DNA of 64,000 nt, taken from Hetaerina americana. Taxonomy: Eukaryota; Arthropoda; Insecta; Odonata; Calopterygidae. This document shows, one piece after another, positions 34,944 through 46,271 of the stretch (position 1 is its first letter; each line of letters begins with the position of its first letter). The position numbers and the translations under genes were made by a program. The notes under the pieces are model-generated. The model saw nothing but the letters and a program-made list of their open reading frames with translations, was not told the origin of the DNA and did no database searches. The stretch is taken from assembly GCA_022747635.1 (NCBI GenBank), contig JAKTNV010000010.1:39146237-39210236 (forward strand), in the 5' to 3' direction.

Positions 34944-36185
34944 TAATCATTTAGGCTAAATAATTTGCTTTAGCCCTTGGCAAATTTTGAATTTCATGAC
35001 GCATTCATTAAATGTTACTTAAAAAATTCAAATATATTATTGCCAATACTACAAGATATGGGAGAGAAACTCAAGTATACTGCCCTATACTATACTCTTT
35101 GCTTCCGAGACTGGGTGAATGTGAAGCATTTTTGGGGTGATATTATAACAAAACTTATGATAATTCAAGTATGATTGTAGAAATACTAATTTCCAGCAAC
35201 ATACAAAGATATGGAACAAACGCCGAATGGGAAGCAAATAAGGATGATGCTAAAGGTAAAACAAATCAGCAATGGCACATTCTCAGTGAAAGTGCGATTA
35301 AATTACCTATACATTTTTAAGACCCATCCAACATTTCGGAATTGCATTTTCATTGCTCTCTGGGTATAGCATGCGCTTAAATAAATGTAATTAAAAAATA
35401 TGAAATGGGTAAAAATTGCCACCTGTGCAAATCAAAGATCAATTCTTGCATTCGGAAAGATGATGCGCTAGCCCCAGCTTAACTAATCCTTAGAAAGCGC
35501 TCTAAATGAATATTAATAGAGTGAAGCATTAATATATATGGCATAAAGAAGAGAATACATAGTATTTATTGATGCTGAAATCAAGTTTCAATGAAATATG
35601 CTAAATGAATACACACTTAAATTGTTATTTGTAAATTATTATTGAAATAAAGATGAATATTGGTAACAATTATAATTTAGTATGTTATATTTTATGAAAT
35701 GTGATTTTTATGAGTATTCATGGCATTATTCGCGCTTCTGTGAATTTCATTCATCATTTAATAATTTGGCGTTCAAACCATCCATATGTAATTTCGTACG
35801 GTTACATCTCCCTTTTGCTCATCAGTGCATGAATACATTTAGGAAAAGAGAAAAAGAATCAAGTTTGAAATTGTCATTAAATGCGCATAGTTATAAGATA
35901 AATAGAGCATTTTTCTGGGATATATAATAATTTGATTGCAAATATCTTCACATTGAAATATGTAATATTTTAGAAAAATGTGTTGGTATTGCCTGGTCAT
36001 TTGATATTTTAGTGCATTATATGAAAGCAGAATCGCCTAGTCCACAACTGGCCAGTAAACTTGCAGAATTCTCAAAATAGTAAAAAAGACAGTCAATACT
36101 TTAAGCTTGATAATACATAAATACTACATACAACAACTAATTATTTAGCTTTGTATACTTTCTATCTCTTTTAATTCCACCCCAA
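34944..36185. other. AT-rich intergenic stretch
   Basis: Nothing recognised; small frames such as 35682-35927 have background composition. Confidence 0.45.
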
Positions 36186-36550
36186 GTGTCAATTAATTTC
36201 TTCCCCCACCTTTCAAGCCAGAATTCTTCACCCTATCCGCATCATCTTCAGCATCCCATTGCCTCTCAGCATTTACTACATCCACTTGCATTCTTCGAAT
36301 TTCTCCAAACCAAAATTTCTCTTCCCTTGCGACATGTTGGATTTCATCGATGGTTTTTTTTTCGTCCATTCCATTTTCTTCATTCTTCTCCTCACCAAAC
36401 CTCGAAAGTCTCTCTTTTACGCTTTTCTCCTTACCTCGACGACCAAGTCATACAAAATTACGCACCATATTTAAGTTTTTACTAATCTTTTCTTTGCAAC
36501 CTTACTTAAGTTACCTGCCAACATCTTCCGCCTCTTGTAAGCATTTGTAA
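36186..36550 (-). mobile_element. LINE C-terminal fragment, another RTE-like family
   Basis: The minus-strand translation gives AYKRRKMLAGNLSKVAKKRL followed by VKT and a stop, then WCVILYD and RRRMKKMEWTKKK, after which a shifted frame reads TIDEIQHVAREEKFWFGEIR. This follows the C-terminal portion of RTE-like LINE proteins (motifs usually RRK..L.G.L...KKRLVK, W.VALYG.ETW, WRRMEKI.WTD, EEVL...EER.L) and aligns in layout with 2560-2300 of the larger element, though the sequence differs enough to be another family. Broken by stops and shifts. Confidence 0.55.
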
Positions 36551-38164
36551 TGACTAACCGAATGAATTAAATACACAGAAAATACATTGTTCTGGGTACA
36601 CCCTGGAAAATGCCATAATTGAAAATATCATAAAAATTTTAGGAAGCTAGGGAATATACGAAGATGATTACAACCAAAATGTATATCAACACAGCTAGAC
36701 GCACTACAATTTATAAAAGACTTCGATGTTTCCTTTTCTGATCCGATAAATTAGAGAAAATCATTGATTATTTGCTTTATTTTCTTTGAGTAGAATCAAA
36801 ATGTACATTAGGAGGTTTGTGTAGAACTAAAATTAATTGCTGAATAAAAGGTCAAGCTTCAAACAGTGAAATAATCAGAAAAAAGTAATTGTGATTTTCC
36901 TTAATACTGAACCGATTTTAAGCGTGATCGGTATCATTAAACCAAGCGAACTTTTCTGTAACTTTGCCGTAAATCCTTATAAAGATAGTAGTGTTTACAT
37001 AAATGATAGTAAAAATTAATTTATATACCTTTCAACCACAGGCATTCTAAAGAGTAGAGGTGGATTTTAATAATTCCGATACCTGAGGAATACACATAGG
37101 AATCCTGACTAATGAAACAAATCATAGCATCTCACTCATAACTGACATCTCCAATCATTAAAATTACTACCTTTCTTCAAGAATCTCAAAGCTATTTTCT
37201 TCACGCCCTCCTTCCGCCCTAGTCCGCAATAAAAACTCTCTGATCCTATTACCAATTTTTAATTTCAACCACATCCTTCCTCTCCGTGTATAATTAATTT
37301 CTTTCGCCTGCGTCTCTCCTCTTGTAACTCATTCTCCAAATTCTTCTAATCCATTTCTAACAAGTCTCAACCTCGTTTTCTGTCAACGCTTTTAACACAG
37401 AATCATATGACAAAACATGTTCAAAGAATGCAAACCTAGTTTTAGAAAATTTCAAATTATGAAATATGACTTAAGGAAATACTCTCGTCTAAATATACTT
37501 TCAGGAAACACTTTTACGGGACAAATGAGCGAAAGACAATTGCCATATCTCTACGATGGTTAATTTTCTGCTACGTTACTTAAATTCAAGTTACTACCAT
37601 TACTAAAAATTACATGCACGCACTACCATTTTATCTTTAGCCGAAATAGTTTTTATGTGCTAAACTTTATTAGAATATTGAACCAATGAAACTACACAAG
37701 TTAAAGGAATAGTTAATGAACAGCTAGGCTTCGATACATCATAAAATTGCTTACAGCATTAGTTCAAGTATTTTTTTGCTCTCATTAAATTCATATTCTC
37801 ATTGCTTTCACAGACCTAAGCCAAAGATACCGGCATGAATTTCAGTATGGCAGTAAAATCCAATAAATAAGTGTAACCAAACAGAACTCGAGCCTTTTTC
37901 TCGCGCATACGACAAGAAACAGCTTTAAAAGTGTTTAAAGTTGGCGGTTCCAACCGATGCAATATTACAACCTCTATCGAACGACGGAATAACGTAATTG
38001 TAATAGAAATATGGCTGTTAAAACAGAGAAACGGAGCCCAATAATTTTTTCCCATGAATTTTTAAAAAATCTGTCGTGTAATGTCGGTTGGCGTCGAAAA
38101 TTTGTCGTGAGAAGGCCGCGAGGCCAAGGACGAGGAGGAATGCGTGGTTTCGAGCATTTACGCG
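36551..38164. other. AT-rich intergenic stretch
   Basis: A pyrimidine-rich segment at 37140-37420 encodes, on the minus strand, charged peptides that might be decayed transposon sequence, but no motif allows assignment. Confidence 0.4.
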
Positions 38165-38320
38165 GCTCGATGACGCAGGGCGTGAAGGGAGTGACTCGGA
38201 TGAGTAACCCCGAGATTTCCCTAATGCGTCATCTGAAACTCGGCGGTTAGACCGCATGCTTGAGTTTTCGGAACGCCGCGCGTATTTAAAAATGTCAGCC
38301 TCGAGCGACGCTCCGAAAGT
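38165..38320 (+). promoter_or_regulatory. Possible promoter: AP-1/CRE-like sites upstream of a TATA box
   Basis: Within a small CpG-containing patch the sequence has atgacgca (38170), gtgactcgg (38191), tgagtaac (38201) and tgcgtcat (38225), all close to the TGA(C/G)TCA / TGACGTCA types, followed by tatttaaaa at 38283-38291. A start site would fall near 38313. No open reading frame of interest follows directly, so the transcript is unknown. Motif clusters of this kind also occur by chance. Confidence 0.25.
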
Positions 38321-39287
38321 GATACACATACTGGCACGAGTGAGTATGCTTGATATCCTCGAGTTACATGAAAGTCAGCATTGACACACTCTTGGATCAG
38401 CCCAACGCTTAAGATAGATTGTGAAGGTGTCGTCAGATATTATCGCTAACTGCTCAGCTTGGCACGAGTGACACCGTTGATTGACCGAAATGTGCCATTA
38501 ATTTTACATTACTAGTTATGAGCCTGGAGCGGAAACTCCTGGAGGTATTAAATAGTGATATCGAAATCCAGATGAATTGGCCGCTTCCTCGAATATGAAG
38601 AAATATTGTATGGAACATGATTCCTATAATTGATTGATTCACCTCAAACTAATCGATTATTAGAATTAGAAGGGTTTAATAATTGGGAAAATATAATGAA
38701 TTTGGAAATTATCATTATTGGCAACATACATTTTGAATTATTGATGAAATTTATTTTAGGTGAGATAACTGGATAGTAGTTTGCTCTGATTTCGCTACCA
38801 AACCTGTACTAGGGAGGACCCCAGTAATTTTCAAGTAAACACACGGAGCATTACTTGATAAATTTAAACGATAAAAAACAAGAGACTTAGGTAGCATTTT
38901 CTAAAATACCTACTTATTACACTAAATACTTTTAAATGCCGTGGTTTAAAACATTGAAGCTCTCATCGTATTTATACGTTACGGATAAAATGCCCAAACG
39001 GACGGCGATGGGCGGATGATGTAGGATGCGAAACAAAAAGAAGCTACAAAAATAAAACTAGAAGAGGAATAATTAAAATTCACAGAATTAAACACAGCAT
39101 TTCCTGTGGATACTTCTTCTAGGATCAAGATTGAAGTAAAGGCACAAGGATTCGTAAATGACCCATTGGGACAGGGATCAGGCTTTCAATGATCTTAGCG
39201 ACCATTCTGTCCTTCCTCCTCTCTTTCGAAAACTAGAAATTGCACCCAACTACCCAATTTCGTTAAGTATTTACTTTTCTGACTCCA
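38321..39287. other. AT-rich intergenic stretch
   Basis: Nothing recognised. Confidence 0.4.
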
Positions 39288-39564
39288 TAGGCTGGCGAGG
39301 TAGCCTAGAGACCAGAGCGTTTTAAACCCAAGGTTCAAGTCCGGGTGATGCCTCTGGGGTCCCCCGCCCAAAGATTCAAACAGTGCGATTTTATGGCTAA
39401 GTGAACTTAGTGAGAAACCGCAGGTGGCACAGGGAAAGGAACAACTCCCCCCAGACCCGAGCGTGCGACTTTCACACGCCTTAGGACTTAGCTCGGGGTG
39501 AACTATCCCTCACATATCAAAACCAACCTTCGGGTTGTGCGTTGTGGTAGTAGTTGTAATAGCG
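39288..39564 (+). mobile_element. tRNA-like SINE
   Basis: The head carries an A-box-like segment (ggtagcctagagacc, from about 39299) and an exact B box ggttcaagtcc at 39332-39342, with tRNA-like spacing of about 30 bases, in a context (ccgggtgatgcc) like the end of a tRNA. These are internal RNA polymerase III promoter elements. The body (39380-39520) is shared in inverted form with 24242-24370 and 27321-27430. The 3' end near 39541-39563 is a GTA/GTT-rich tail. No target duplication found. It is not a working tRNA gene. Confidence 0.8.
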
Positions 39565-41820
39565 TTGCTCCTCCTAAATCACGATACACTCAACTCAACT
39601 TTAATTCCAACGTATAACATGTATTTTCCTCCTCATTATAGCCCACTCACTTCAGGTATTTTTTCATTCACGTTCTTTAATAACTTTATTAATTCAATCA
39701 CTAAATATCTTCCAGAACAACATTTTTATGCAGTTTTTTGGGGCCGCAATCATAACCACGAACTTCTCTTGTTCAACCCGTTCTTTTCTGTTTTGTTGGG
39801 AAAATGCGGATGCTTTAGAGAAAATCGAGTCACATCCAGCGGCTAGGTCCTACATCTGGACATGTTTGACAGGAGATAAACAATATTTTCGTAAATCATC
39901 AGCGATGACCGTCCTAAGCGGATTAATCAACATTGTTCGTTTTTACCGGTGCGGTTATACACGTATTTCATGATTCGAAGATGCCTGCATCTTCCACGGT
40001 GAGCTTAGTATTCTTTGAAATAAACCACGGAAGAACAGCGTCCGAGTGGAACAAACCAAATATAGAGGGCCTTTTAGAGAGTGTACCTTCTAAATTCGCG
40101 AATACTCTTGAATGTAAATGGAGAGAACGGAATAATTTCGCATGAGCGCATCAAACAGGCGTGGTAGGCAAATGGTAGGCTCTGTAAACCTCTTGTAATT
40201 CGAGTCCACATTATTCCTCTCACAGTGCCCCAGAAAGGGGGTGTTCGAGTGAAAGGGAGGGAGGGGTTCGATGGCGGTTCCATCGGCTCCTAACGGGAAT
40301 CGTCCAATGCGAAAGGGGTGTCCAGGACACCGGTGATGTCCATTCCAGGGGATTGGCGTGTGCTGATTTCGAACGGGGATGACTGCAGCAGATGAAATGA
40401 CTGCTCCACGGACTATTTATATCCCATAGTTCATTGGAAAAATGAAGGGGCTAAATTTCATTTCGTCTACGAATCTTTTTTTTTTTAACTTGCCCTACTT
40501 TCAGAAATTTGCAGTACGTTTTCGAAATCAATTTTGCGCATTAAATGGTGCCGCTGGAACATAATATTGTAGTAAATATGAACTTATCATGTAATTGGAG
40601 ACAACACTCACTTCATTTAGTAACGATTAGGGGATAATATTCAATTATTTCTTAAGATATGATATTTTCCTTGCAAATTTTATTCTAGTATATTTTAAGG
40701 TGCTTCGAGTTTCGAATATGAGAGAAAATAGAATTAACCTTGTGAAACAGTCCCCACGAAAAAACGAGAATTGACTGAACAAAGTAATGATCAGCTGAAA
40801 ATTTCAGGTACAAGTATATTCTTATTTCCCCTTCCGATTAAGGTATCTTCATTAACTTTTCCTTCTCTCAGTCAGGCCACAACACCAAATAATAAATCTA
40901 AGGAATGGCAAGCATTTACCATAGCTCGACATTCATCGTATCATACATATTTTGGTAGTTGCGCTTTAAGATGGATGTTATTATAGCCTCTAAATATGGG
41001 TATTAACGCACAACAAAAATGCTAAATATTTAAACTTACCTTTTTGAGCGTAATTCTTTATTACCATAACATTCAATGCTACCTATATGATTTACTTATG
41101 TACAATAGAACTTAGGTGGTGATTGATTCGTCTTAAGAAAATCAACGTTGTTCCAATGAGGAGAAAATATTCGTTTATGTTAGGACAATTACAGATTAAA
41201 AGCGGAATTGTATTCTATTTTATTGTTTTTTCGAGGAAAAAGTATTTAGTCTCTAATATTGTGTTTTTCGATTAATTATTGATATTAAAGTTCAGCGGTC
41301 CCTGGGTCCATCAAAAACACAATCGAGGAAAGGGTGACGAGTAAAATTTCTACCATAGAGATTACAAGGTACCACTTAACCCCAAAATCTGGCCAGCATT
41401 CGATTCTTTCAAGCGATACGCCATAATTCATGCACGCAATGCTTTGGAACCTTTTGTATAGATATTTCTTTTGCTACCAAAAAAACATTCTGCTTGGGAA
41501 GTAACTAGCTAATTCCTAAAAACTGGAGAGCAACTTGGAGAGGCGACTATTCCCATCGTCTTCCCCGCCTCTCCATGCTCCTGAGCGCATTAAATCTTGT
41601 CTTCATTCACCCAGAAATCTTTTTGAGATGCTACGACATTTTCTCAACCCACTTCTGTACATGGGAGACGAGAAAACTTTCCACCGCACCGGAGATGAAA
41701 CCGAACCGAAATAAAATCGGCAGAAAAATAAAAACCGGGCCACAAAAAATCAGCATCGCAAAGCGGCTACCGGGTCAATCCTTAGAAGAGCAGAGCGAGG
41801 GATAGGGAATAGAGGGGTGC
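39565..41820. other. Intergenic stretch leading to the GC-rich island
   Basis: A GC-richer patch at 40140-40400 has no gene I recognise. From 41520 the GC content climbs steadily into the island. Confidence 0.4.
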
Positions 41821-42498
41821 AGAATGGAGGGGGGCTGGGTTCGTGTTCGGTTTGTTTCGAAACATAAAGAGGGAGGGCTCTTCCGCCCGGCTCCAAAGTA
41901 ACGGTGGAGAAGAGCGCGGAGGGAAGTGGGAAGGACCGAAAAAGGGGGTTGCATTAATAGCGAACCCTGGCGGGGGAAATCACTTCCCCGCTCTCGGAGG
42001 AGGAAGCGAGGGGCGGGGGCACGCGAGAAGAGAGGACGCCGGAAGGGTGGGAGGCGATCGTTCTCGTCGCTCCCCGCCTGGCGCCGCCACCGTTCCCCGT
42101 TCTGACGTTATAGCGAGGCATCGGTGGCGATAAAGAGTGCGTTGGCGGGCTCAGGAAGGGTGAGGAGAGTCTTGGTGAAAGGGAGAGAGAGGAGCGGCTT
42201 CGAGAAGGGCGACGGAAGCGGCGAGGAAACTCGCGTTCGGACGGGTAACCCATCGCGGGTGCGCACGGAGAGCAGATCGCCGCGCAGGATCGGAGGCCCT
42301 TGGACGCGTCTGAGACACCGCGGCCACCGAAACAATAACAAAAAGACACGAAAAAATTAAGGGAGACGGGGCCTACATCGCTTCCACGGTCGCCGACGGT
42401 CAGCGAAGGGGGTGGGGCATCCCTTTGACGACGTGCAGGTGTGGTGTGCCTCCTGTGCCGGGAGAAGGGGGGTAGGAAGCCCCAAAAGGTCTCCAGCG

Positions 42499-43001
42499 AT
42501 GCCGTCCTCTTTCTCGGCGGGGGGCGCTGGGGTGAGGCCCGAGCAGGGGGGCTCGGCGTCGGGGGCGCCTTTGCTGAGGCTTCCCACGTCGCCTCCAGAT
42601 AAAGGGGCTGGGGGGGCCGAGGGAGACCCTCAGTCGAGGGAACGACGTGGGATCTGCCGCTGCCGACAGGAGAAAGCACCGGAGAACACGGCAGCGGGGG
42701 GGACTTCTTCGTCCATCGACGAGGAGGACCGGCGGGCGGACGAAGAGGTTGCCGCGGCTGCGGGGCCGTGCCGACACTGTGGGCGGATCGGAGGAGGCGG
42801 TGACGAGAACTCCGAACCTACGACGCCAGGAGGTCGCGTCCGCCCCGTCATCACCTTCAGCCACGTGGAGGGGGGCGCGCACAAGAGCTGCCAGGGACAG
42901 GACCACCGCTCCCGGAGCCCGAGTCCCCTGCTCGAGATCCCTACGCCAGTGGACACTTCAAAGGAGATCATGCGGCCCCCGACACCCACCGCGGAGCGGA
43001 C
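42499..43001 (+). CDS. Candidate first coding exon 1, unidentified protein N-terminus
   Basis: From the ATG at 42499 the frame is open for 167 full codons, and a TAA at 43003-43005 is avoided if splicing occurs at the donor gac|gtaagg after 43001. Most codons end in G or C in the second half (for example RVRPVITFSHVEGG and PSPLLEIPTPVDTSKEIM). The protein is a disordered, Gly/Ser/Pro-rich N-terminus with a CRHCGRIGGGG segment and an acidic patch (SSSIDEEDRRADEE). No domain is recognised. The open frame extends upstream of the ATG (to a GTG at 42412), so an earlier start or an upstream exon is possible. The overlapping minus-strand frames look less protein-like. Confidence 0.45.
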
Positions 43002-44991
43002 GTAAGGTAGGCGCCGCGAGGGGGAGGTCCCAGCACGTGGCACGCGGCGTGCGTCGGCCGGTTCGCACGCGGGGGGCGGGGACGACGTCGACATCACAAC
43101 TCTGCGAGGCGTGCGCCTGCGTGCCCGGCAGGAAAGGCACGCTTGCCGATTGTGGCGCGAACCAAAACATCGCTCCGCAGACTTGTTGTGACGCGGGCGG
43201 AGACTCAGCCCGTGTCCCCCGCGCCCTCCCCGTTTCTTTGTGATCTGGATTAGCCGGCGCAGAAGGGGCGGAGAGTGTGCGGCCTGCAGGATATTCGCGG
43301 GGATCCCCGGCGACACGCCCACCACAGACGGACGTCGGAAGGACGATTCGTGCGATCGGAGTAGGCACGCGTGATGTTTTCACCGTTTCTCGGAGTGTTT
43401 TAATGTCGTCGCGTGAGGGTCGATGTGTTGTTCATTATAAATTACTGAGGAAGTGTTATTCTTTTTTTTTAGATTCTCTATATCAACCAATCAAAAGGAA
43501 TAATGGTTAAAATTAAGGGGGAGACACGAGGGCGTCTCCCCTGTTTGTTGATTCAATATTAACCAGTGCATGTGCCATTGAAATATAAAAACGGACAAAA
43601 ACCCAAAAAACTTTTCCATTTGGCTTAGCTCGGGATGTGCAAATGCATGTACATCGCTTCTGTTTTTCAAATTATTTTTACACGGAACGCCAAATCAAAA
43701 GGCTGTATTTTTCTTTTTGCGACCACGTAATGGATTGGGCACTGCCGTCGTGTGGAACGACGAGGTGGAACTGGGCGTTCCTGGCGCCGGATCCTCATCA
43801 GAATTCGCTTTGTAAAAATAAATAAATATATATATATATATACATACATACATATATAAATATACATATATAAGTATATGTGGATGTGTATTTCCTGCAA
43901 AACGCGGGGAAAAGGATTATAAAAGCACTGGCACCCGGACCTGAACGAAAATAAACAAAAGGGGGAGAGGAGAGAGAAGAAAAATGGACTCTGAAAGCAA
44001 AGAGGGAGTGAGAGAGTCAACCTTGCTCACGGGTGCGTACGTTTTCCGGCGGAGTGAATAAGCCCACTCTCCCGCGACAGGGGCGAAAATTAGGCGAGGG
44101 AGGGATAGAAAAAAAAGGCCCAGTGGGCGGAAGGTGGTGTGTGCGCGAAAGGAGGAGGGGTCACAGAGGTATAGACGAGAAGGGGCGACGCAAAGCGTGG
44201 GAGCGGGTGGGTGAAAAAACCCTTTACTCACGGGGTTCGGAAGCAGGGGAAGTGGGGGACGGTTCGATGTTTCGGGGGTGAAGTGGGCAGGGGTTACGGA
44301 TAGCCAAAGCACACATACGCACAAGGTCACACACACGTGAGGAACAAATAAAAAAAAAATTAAGTGAGCGGAGCGACTGTGTGAAAAAAACGGGAGGGCA
44401 GGGGGTGGGGGAGAGAGAGGGAGAACCAACGCATGTCCTCTTCACACCGAAAAATCGACGCGTCCTTTGAGGAGAAAGGGTGATTTTTTTGTTCCCTGGG
44501 AAAGAACAAGGGGGAGGAGGCGAGTGTAGGATCACACCCCCGAGAGATTGAGAAGGGGCGGAATATATAGGTTGCGGGGGTGGGAGAGGCGGAGGGGGCG
44601 TGACCCGAAAGCCATTGGCGTTGGAGGGGAGCGTTGCGGCGGAGGACTACGAAAAATACCTCGAGGTGGGTGCTAGGGGGGAGAGGGGCCCCATCCGTGG
44701 ATGGTTGCCCTTTGAACACCCAAGGGAGGGGGTGCTAGAGAGAGAGAAACACACAGGGGGTGATATCGCTCGTTGAATAAAAGGGGGCGCGGAAAGGACC
44801 AAGTTCGGTGTAGAGTCGTCCTCACCCCCTTCCGAGCAACCCAGAAGAGAGGAGGAGGGCAGGGGGCGGGAGCGGGGCGTGGAAAGGGGCAGGGGGCGGA
44901 AAGGGCACCTTTGGAGCCGAGGGGGTGTGGCGCGCGGCATCTGTGGTGTGTGTGTGTTTCGGGGGGTGGCGGTGTTCGCCTTGGCCGATCG
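43002..44991. other. GC-rich sequence between the two candidate exons
   Basis: Includes an inverted repeat ggggagac/gtctcccc near 43518-43541, the TA-rich microsatellite, and purine-rich plus-strand sequence at 43960-44560. One short frame (43731-43825, MDWALPSCGTTRWNWAFLAP...) has exon-like codons but no donor that I can support. Confidence 0.4.
43818..43880. repeat. TA/TACA microsatellite
   Basis: aaataaataaa followed by TA repeats, TACA repeats and further interrupted TA units. Confidence 0.9.
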
Positions 44992-45115
44992 ATGTCTGGG
45001 GGCGGAGTGGGGGGTGGCCGGAGGCGGAGGCGGGGGGCGGCGGGTGGGGCGGCGACGGGTGTGCGGGGGCAGAGGGGGAGCTACGGGGGCGGCGGCGTGG
45101 CGGGGGTGGTAGTGG
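44860..45115 (+). other. G-rich tract, quadruplex-prone
   Basis: Repeated runs of three to six G on the plus strand (for example ggcggggggcggcgggtgggg near 45028), overlapping the Gly-rich start of candidate exon 2. Confidence 0.7.
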
Positions 45116-45266
45116 ATGCGGGCGTGCACCCCCCGTCTTTGGAGCGGAAGGAACTGAGGGAGGCCCTGTACTCCGGGATCTTCCGCAAGTACCGCAAGAC
45201 GATCCTCGTGGTGGGGTCGTTCCTGAGACTCCTGCGGAGGGGAGACTCCAACTACGGCAACATTAA
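44992..45266 (+). CDS. Candidate first coding exon 2, unidentified protein N-terminus
   Basis: From the ATG at 44992 the frame gives MSGGGVGGGRRRRRGAAGG and other Gly/Arg-rich sequence for about 50 codons, then a markedly protein-like segment, HPPSLERKELREALYSG followed by IFRKYRKTILVVGSFLRLL and RRGDSNYGNIK. Codons there end almost always in G or C, in contrast to the repetitive start. A TGA follows at 45268, but a possible donor (ttaa|gtgatg) after 45266 would keep the frame open and leaves two bases of a split codon, exactly as the exon at 42499-43001 does. Function unknown; the basic, hydrophobic end suggests a short amphipathic or membrane-associating helix. It might equally be an internal exon entered through the acceptor-like ccgtctttggag at 45133-45144. 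Confidence 0.5.
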
Positions 45267-45400
45267 GTGATGGCCGGCGGCATTGGCGATGGCGGCGGAC
45301 GGCGGGCGGCAGGGCGGGAGCCTGTCGCTTCAAACGGTATGCACTCCACCGACCTCCTCGTCCCACGTACGCGGGAGGGAGGGCGAGCGAGTGGAAAAAA

Positions 45401-46232
45401 ATGAGTCCGAGACTAGTATGGGCTGGCCATCAAACCCAGTCAAATTTATTCCTGCCAATAAAAGTGTACCCCAGCAACGAGCAAGCAGCTCCCGATGCCT
45501 CGCGCGGCGGACGGGATGCGTCCGTCAGCAAAGCATTCATAAATTGCATAAGTCAATCCGTTTGAATAGATGCCATCAATTCCATCCAGTGAAATAGCGC
45601 GGACATGCTACCATTGAATCTCCCCATAAAATTAGTAACCACACAATATTCCCAATCAAATGTTGGTTAGTTAGATATTTTCAACTCCATTCACAACTAC
45701 ATGCAGAATGTGTATAAATCGGATCTCTGACTCGGGGAAAATATTTGCCTTGTAAGATATCTGCCGCTACTTTTTCTCTCTCCTGACACTACCACCTACA
45801 TGTTAATGCAGATCTGGAATTTTCCTAATAGATTTTTTATCTTAATTATGACCTATAAATTGATTAGCAAATGTTTTGGAAGCCATTCATTCACTGTATG
45901 CGTGTTTCAACATGCAAGAAAGATGGGCACCTGTAATGAAGGTCCCTGCCGAATAATTATTTTCTGTATAATGACATCGATAAAGCAAATCTTCTTAGAA
46001 GTCGGCAGATGAAATTATTTGACAATGTTTGGAATTATCTCGCCAAAATACATCGTGTAAATTGAATAATTATCATTTCTTAAACATCTCCTGAAATATT
46101 AAAACATAATATCTACGGTTTATATCCTTATTGGTATCATTATTTATACTGTTTAGTGTTTTATAACTAAAGTCATTTTTACCAGGTTTTTGGAGATAAA
46201 AAATAAAAAAATATATGAATATGGTTATATGG

Positions 46233-46271
<39 letters not shown>

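Larger units (their letters stand above)
41820..45400. promoter_or_regulatory. GC-rich, CpG-rich island with candidate first exons
   Basis: About 3.6 kb of strongly GC-rich sequence with abundant CpG, in sharp contrast to the AT-rich flanks. Stop codons are scarce, so long open frames appear on both strands (41954-42679, 42630-43325 and 44647-45366 on the minus strand); most are composition effects. Two plus-strand stretches have features of real coding exons and are listed separately. A microsatellite (43818-43880) lies in the middle, in a lower-GC saddle at 43430-43930. Such islands usually mark promoters and 5' exons of broadly or developmentally expressed genes; that is inference here. 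Confidence 0.6.

Noticed and set aside
39288..39360. Functional tRNA gene
   Set aside because: Has an exact B box, but the acceptor stem and anticodon arm do not form and it continues into a SINE body.
41954..42679. 241-codon minus-strand open frame in the GC-rich island
   Set aside because: Pro/Ser/Arg-rich, antisense to a better plus-strand candidate; stop codons are rare in such GC-rich sequence, so long frames are expected by chance.
42630..43325. 231-codon minus-strand open frame
   Set aside because: Antisense shadow of candidate exon 1, with an unnatural Arg/Pro/Ser composition and no domain.
43667..44020. Minus-strand 117-codon frame across the TA/TACA microsatellite
   Set aside because: Its Tyr/Ile repeats are a translation of the microsatellite.
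44647..45366. 239-codon minus-strand open frame
   Set aside because: Antisense to the G-rich tract; encodes runs of Pro, His and Arg typical of a reversed Gly/Arg region.
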